In this document: positions 16,871 to 21,842 of the stretch, piece after piece | Numbering within the stretch: the stretch's first letter is position 1 | Layout of the letters: the number at the start of each line of letters is the position of its first letter | Assembly: GCA_043101835.1 (NCBI GenBank) | Contig: JBICHM010000091.1 | Span: forward strand, 1 to 21,842 | DNA: 21,842 nucleotides | Direction: 5' to 3' | Source of the DNA: JBICHM01 sp043101835 | Lineage (GTDB): Bacteria > Planctomycetota > Phycisphaerae > Phycisphaerales > UBA1924 | Notes under the pieces: generated by a model | Seen by the model: the letters and a program-made list of their open reading frames with translations, nothing else | What the model was told of the DNA's origin: nothing | The model's database searches: none | Translations under genes and position numbers: made by a program

Positions 16871-16981
16871 ATCGCCATCCTCCAGGGAGGCGCGCGATCG
16901 CAGAGCGTGGCGCTCCGGTGCGCGCGCCGGTTCACCGCAGGAGGTATCGGCAGAACCGCGCGCCGGACACCCGTTTCGGGG
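16871..16981. other. gap between the two paralogs with short direct and inverted repeats
   Basis: This 111-base gap holds CGCGCGCCGG twice (16921-16930 and 16957-16966) and an inverted pair, CGGTTC/GAACCG (16928-16933 and 16953-16958), overlapping them. It could be a binding site controlling the downstream paralog, or a hairpin. The sequence is very G+C-rich, so chance is possible. Confidence 0.3.
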
Positions 16982-18652
16982 TCAGCTTCCCCAGGCGCCG
17001 AGCAGGAGGCCGAGGTCCGCCCCGTCCACCACCCCGTCGCCGTTGAGGTCCGCCGGGCAGCCGGCGCAGGGGCCCCACGCCCCGAGCAGCAGGCCGAGGT
17101 CGGCGCCATCGACGACGCCGTCGCCGGTGAGATCGAAGGGGTTGCCCGCGCCGGGCGCCTGCGCGCGGAAGAGCATGTTGCCGAAGGGCTGCACCTGCCC
17201 GCGGATGACGATCGTCCCGTCGTCGCCGATGCCCGAGGCGACGCCGGCGCCGTCGAACTCCGCGGCGCTGAACTGCAGGTTCGCCAGCGTGCCGACCTCG
17301 CCGGCGCCGAGGTCGTAGGGCTCGCCGGCGCGCGCGACGAGCGTGAGGCCGCTGGTCGCGTCCCAGACATAGATGCCCTGGGTGAAGGTCGAGCCGTCGT
17401 CGATCGAGGCGTCGAGCAGCACCTGCCCGCTGTCGTTCGTCGCCACCTGGCTGAAGAACGCGACCGAGAAGCCCGGCGCCTCGGGCGCGGCGTCGCCCTT
17501 GCGAAGGACCGGCTGGATGCTGCCCACGGCGCCGTGCATCACCGCCTCGTTGTTCGTGCTGTCGACGCCGGCGCCGGTGAGCGCGATGCGCGTGGTGATC
17601 CGCCCAGCGCTGTCGATCGACGGGTTGGTGAAGATGAACTGCAGCGAATCCATGAGAACGCCCGCGGGCAGCCCGGGCGCCTGGTCGCCCTCGCGCAGCG
17701 CGAGCGTCAGTCCGCCGGGGGCGCCGACCCAGACGCCCTCGTCGTCGGCGGTCGTCACGCCGCCGCCGGCCACCCGCGCCTTGAAGACCACCGTGCCGGC
17801 GCTGTCGCCGACCGAGTAGCCGCCCGGGGTGAACTCGCTGAAGACCGCGCCCGCCGGCATGCCCGGCGCCGCGTCGCCGGTGCGCGCCACCGGCGTGAGC
17901 GCGCCAGGTGCGCCGGACCAGATCGCGGTGTTGTTCGTGCCGTCAACACCGGGCCCGTCGAGGAAGCCGTCGATGGCGAGCCCGCCGTCGCGCGCCATGC
18001 GCACGCTTCCGATCGACGCGAGCGTCAGCCCGGTGAACCCGGGTGCGCCGTTGCCGGTGCGCGCCACGAGCGTCAGAGCGCCCGGCGTCCCGGCGTACAC
18101 GGTGGTGAAGTCGGTCGCGCTCACGGCCCCGGTGAGGTTGTTCCGGAAGGCGTAGGTCCCGACGCCGTTGGTGAGCACCAGCTCCGGCGGACCGAAGAAG
18201 ACGCCCGGCCCGGTGCTCGGTGGCTGCATCGTTGTGTGGGTGAGGGTGCTGAGGACGCCGCCGGCGTGCACGAATGTCTCATCGAAACTCGTGACGGCCA
18301 CATCGCCGTCGCCGGTGTTCGCGTTGGAGTTCAGGAAGCCGATCGGGGCGCCGGTGAAGGGCGACAGATCGCTTGTGCGGATCCTGAGATCGTTCGTCCC
18401 CGCGTCATGCGCCCAGACACCGAACTCCCCGCCCGCCGGCACGTTGGGGCCGAAGACCTCGGCGTAGAAGACGATCCGGCCCGAGGCGTCGACCACCGGG
18501 CCGAAGAAGGACGAGAAGACCGTGTCGGCCTCGACATTCGGTCCGAGCGATCCCGCGGCGCCGCTTCGCGCGATGACCTCCAGCGAGAGCGCGCCCATGA
18601 CCTGCGATGGCGCACACGACAGGATCCCGGCGACGACGACGGCGTACCGCAT
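16982..18652 (-). CDS. exported repeat protein (DUF7453-like) with dockerin-like tail, paralog 2
   Basis: This is a 556-aa protein starting at ATG 18652, seven to eight bases after GGGGAG. The signal peptide covers about residues 1-20. It has the same repeat type as its downstream neighbour, including GALTPVARTGDAAPGMPAG and GLTLALREGDQAPGLPAG. Five recognisable turns are separated by VVF/VFKARV strands and GVTTADDEGVWVG-like segments. The end carries DLTGDGVVDGAD and DLNGDGVVDGAD, each plus LGLLLGAWG, joined through CAGC. The bodies of the two paralogs are clearly related but diverged; the dockerin-coding DNA is almost identical. It lies downstream of clpB on the same strand, separated by 106 bases with two hairpins, so it is probably transcribed on its own. 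Confidence 0.82.
   Translation of the reverse strand: MRYAVVVAGILSCAPSQVMGALSLEVIARSGAAGSLGPNVEADTVFSSFFGPVVDASGRIVFYAEVFGPNVPAGGEFGVWAHDAGTNDLRIRTSDLSPFTGAPIGFLNSNANTGDGDVAVTSFDETFVHAGGVLSTLTHTTMQPPSTGPGVFFGPPELVLTNGVGTYAFRNNLTGAVSATDFTTVYAGTPGALTLVARTGNGAPGFTGLTLASIGSVRMARDGGLAIDGFLDGPGVDGTNNTAIWSGAPGALTPVARTGDAAPGMPAGAVFSEFTPGGYSVGDSAGTVVFKARVAGGGVTTADDEGVWVGAPGGLTLALREGDQAPGLPAGVLMDSLQFIFTNPSIDSAGRITTRIALTGAGVDSTNNEAVMHGAVGSIQPVLRKGDAAPEAPGFSVAFFSQVATNDSGQVLLDASIDDGSTFTQGIYVWDATSGLTLVARAGEPYDLGAGEVGTLANLQFSAAEFDGAGVASGIGDDGTIVIRGQVQPFGNMLFRAQAPGAGNPFDLTGDGVVDGADLGLLLGAWGPCAGCPADLNGDGVVDGADLGLLLGAWGS
17046..17134 (-). repeat. near-identical dockerin-coding segment, copy 2
   Basis: Partner of 15189-15277. 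It covers the same part of the C-terminal domain in the neighbouring paralog, with two mismatches in 89 bases. Confidence 0.85.
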
Positions 18653-18664
18653 GGCTCATTCTCC

Positions 18665-18686
18665 CCGGCTGCGCAGACGCAGCCGG
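18665..18686 (-). terminator. perfect 9-bp hairpin next to the ribosome-binding site of paralog 2
   Basis: Arms 18665-18673 and 18678-18686 pair perfectly around a four-base loop. On the minus strand the stem runs straight into the GGGGAG that serves paralog 2 (ATG 18652). It may end clpB transcription, though it has no T-run, or it may modulate access to the ribosome-binding site. Confidence 0.45.
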
Positions 18687-18699
18687 AGACGAATCTAGC

Positions 18700-18717
18700 G
18701 GATCGCCTCCGCGATCC
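18700..18717 (-). terminator. 7-bp hairpin downstream of clpB
   Basis: GGATCGC and GCGATCC (18700-18706 and 18711-18717) form a perfect stem with a four-base loop, 42 bases past the clpB stop. No T-run follows on minus. With the 18665-18686 stem it makes a tandem hairpin pair in the gap. Confidence 0.4.
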
Positions 18718-18758
18718 AAAGGGTGTTCTCTCGGATCGGCCCGGGCGGCCTGCCCCGA

Positions 18759-21389
<2,631 letters not shown>

Positions 21390-21460
21390 GGTCCGGCTCC
21401 TTCCGCCCGGACCGACCGCCCGGGCAGGGGAGGCAGATCAAGCGCGGCGCCACACGACAA

Positions 21461-21486
21461 CCGCCCTCCCGACCCCGGGAAGGCGG
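21461..21486 (-). other. inverted repeat between the 62-aa gene and clpB
   Basis: Eleven-base arms (21461-21471 and 21476-21486) have one mismatch and a four-base loop. The repeat lies 72 bases before the clpB start and 82 bases after the stop of the small gene. It may be a terminator for that gene, although only TTGT follows on minus, or a clpB operator. The rest of 21390-21568 shows no consensus heat-shock element. Confidence 0.4.
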
Positions 21487-21568
21487 ATTTCACCCATTGC
21501 GGACTGTCGAATCGGCAGGAGGCCGGCCCCGTGTGCCACGGCGAGTTCGCTCGCCGTGCCGAGCGTCC

Positions 21569-21757
21569 CTACGCCTCCACATCCACCCCGGTCGCAGGCG
21601 CCACCCGCCCGCCGCCCTTCGCCTGCTGGTCCGCGAAGTCCTTCGCGGACTCCAGCAGCGAGATCGCGGCCTCGCCCTGATCCTCGGCCACATCAAGGTT
21701 CAGACGGGCAAGGCGGTAGGCAATCGCCGAGTTGGCGCCGATGGCGGAGGTGTCCAT
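21569..21757 (-). CDS. small protein, 62 aa, possibly YjfB-like
   Basis: This short acidic protein begins at ATG 21757. Residues 1-42 look like one or two amphipathic helices (GANSAIAYRLARLNLDVAEDQGEAAISLLESA), followed by a flexible Gly/Ala/Val-rich end. The stretch AEDQGEAAISLLE is reminiscent of the small YjfB-type putative motility proteins, in which a Gln-Gly pair precedes a hydrophobic helix, but the match is too short to rely on. There is no Shine-Dalgarno site; GATACACC lies five to seven bases before the ATG, so the transcript may be leaderless. The frame is more protein-like than the overlapping alternatives. It lies upstream of clpB with a 179-base gap containing a hairpin. Confidence 0.55.
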   Translation of the reverse strand: MDTSAIGANSAIAYRLARLNLDVAEDQGEAAISLLESAKDFADQQAKGGGRVAPATGVDVEA

Positions 21758-21815
21758 GAGGGGGTGTATCGGGCGAGCGGTGATCGGACCGCAAGCGCAA
21801 TCTCCAAATCAGCGC

Positions 21816-21838
21816 CCTCCCCCACGCAGTGGGGGAGG
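21816..21838. repeat. perfect palindromic hairpin at the right edge (REP-like)
   Basis: CCTCCCCCAC-GCA-GTGGGGGAGG has a perfect 10-bp stem and a three-base loop, with TGGC after it. It has the look of a dispersed REP-type palindrome rather than a terminator, since no T-run is present. Only one copy lies in this window, so repetition is not shown. The rest of 21758-21842 carries no gene I can support. Confidence 0.5.
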
Positions 21839-21842
21839 TGGC

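Noticed and set aside
21390..21568. CIRCE or HAIR heat-shock operator upstream of clpB
   Set aside because: Neither TTAGCACTC-N9-GAGTGCTAA nor CTTGAGT-N7-ACTCAAG is present; only a G+C-rich inverted repeat is seen.

Overview
The window is G+C-rich bacterial chromosome. It most likely comes from a planctomycete of the class Phycisphaerae. This rests on four exported proteins that end in a double dockerin-like Ca-binding motif with the constant tail GADLGLLLGAWG, two tandem exported repeat proteins of a type common in that class, and mostly single-gene transcription units. The taxonomic call is an inference, because no rRNA gene is present. I see no tRNA, CRISPR array, insertion sequence or prophage gene.

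Layout. Positions 1-11.0 kb hold ten genes that switch strand at every step: atpD (-), a pentaheme cytochrome c with dockerin tail (+), a two-TM hypothetical (-), kbl (+), a PilZ protein (-), a membrane-anchored thioredoxin (+), a TolB/PD40-type propeller lipoprotein (-), an S10 serine carboxypeptidase (+), a C5-cytosine DNA methyltransferase (-) and a polytopic membrane protein (+). Convergent pairs are packed tail to tail, some overlapping. Divergent pairs share short promoter regions. From 11.0 to 15.1 kb four genes run on + (membrane protein, DUF4230-like protein, beta-helix protein with dockerin tail, SAM methyltransferase). From 15.1 to 21.8 kb four run on - (62-aa protein, clpB, then two paralogous dockerin-tagged repeat proteins).

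Most notable is atpD. It is intact from start to terminator except for one in-frame TAA at the codon for the invariant catalytic-site tyrosine of GIYPAVDP (E. coli beta-Tyr331). The 131 codons after it show no decay. It stands alone, with its own Shine-Dalgarno sequence and a strong rho-independent terminator, and no atpC follows. Either this is a sequence error or recent mutation, or the beta subunit is made by readthrough or supplied by another locus.

The second theme is the extracellular tag. Eight copies of the EF-hand-like repeat occur in four otherwise unrelated or distantly related exported proteins. Between the two tandem paralogs an 89-bp piece of it matches at 87 positions, which suggests DNA-level homogenisation. 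Metabolic and housekeeping content is otherwise ordinary: Kbl for threonine/glycine interconversion and ClpB for protein disaggregation. Exported proteolysis and redox proteins (S10 peptidase, PD40 lipoprotein, anchored thioredoxin, pentaheme cytochrome) point to an active cell envelope.
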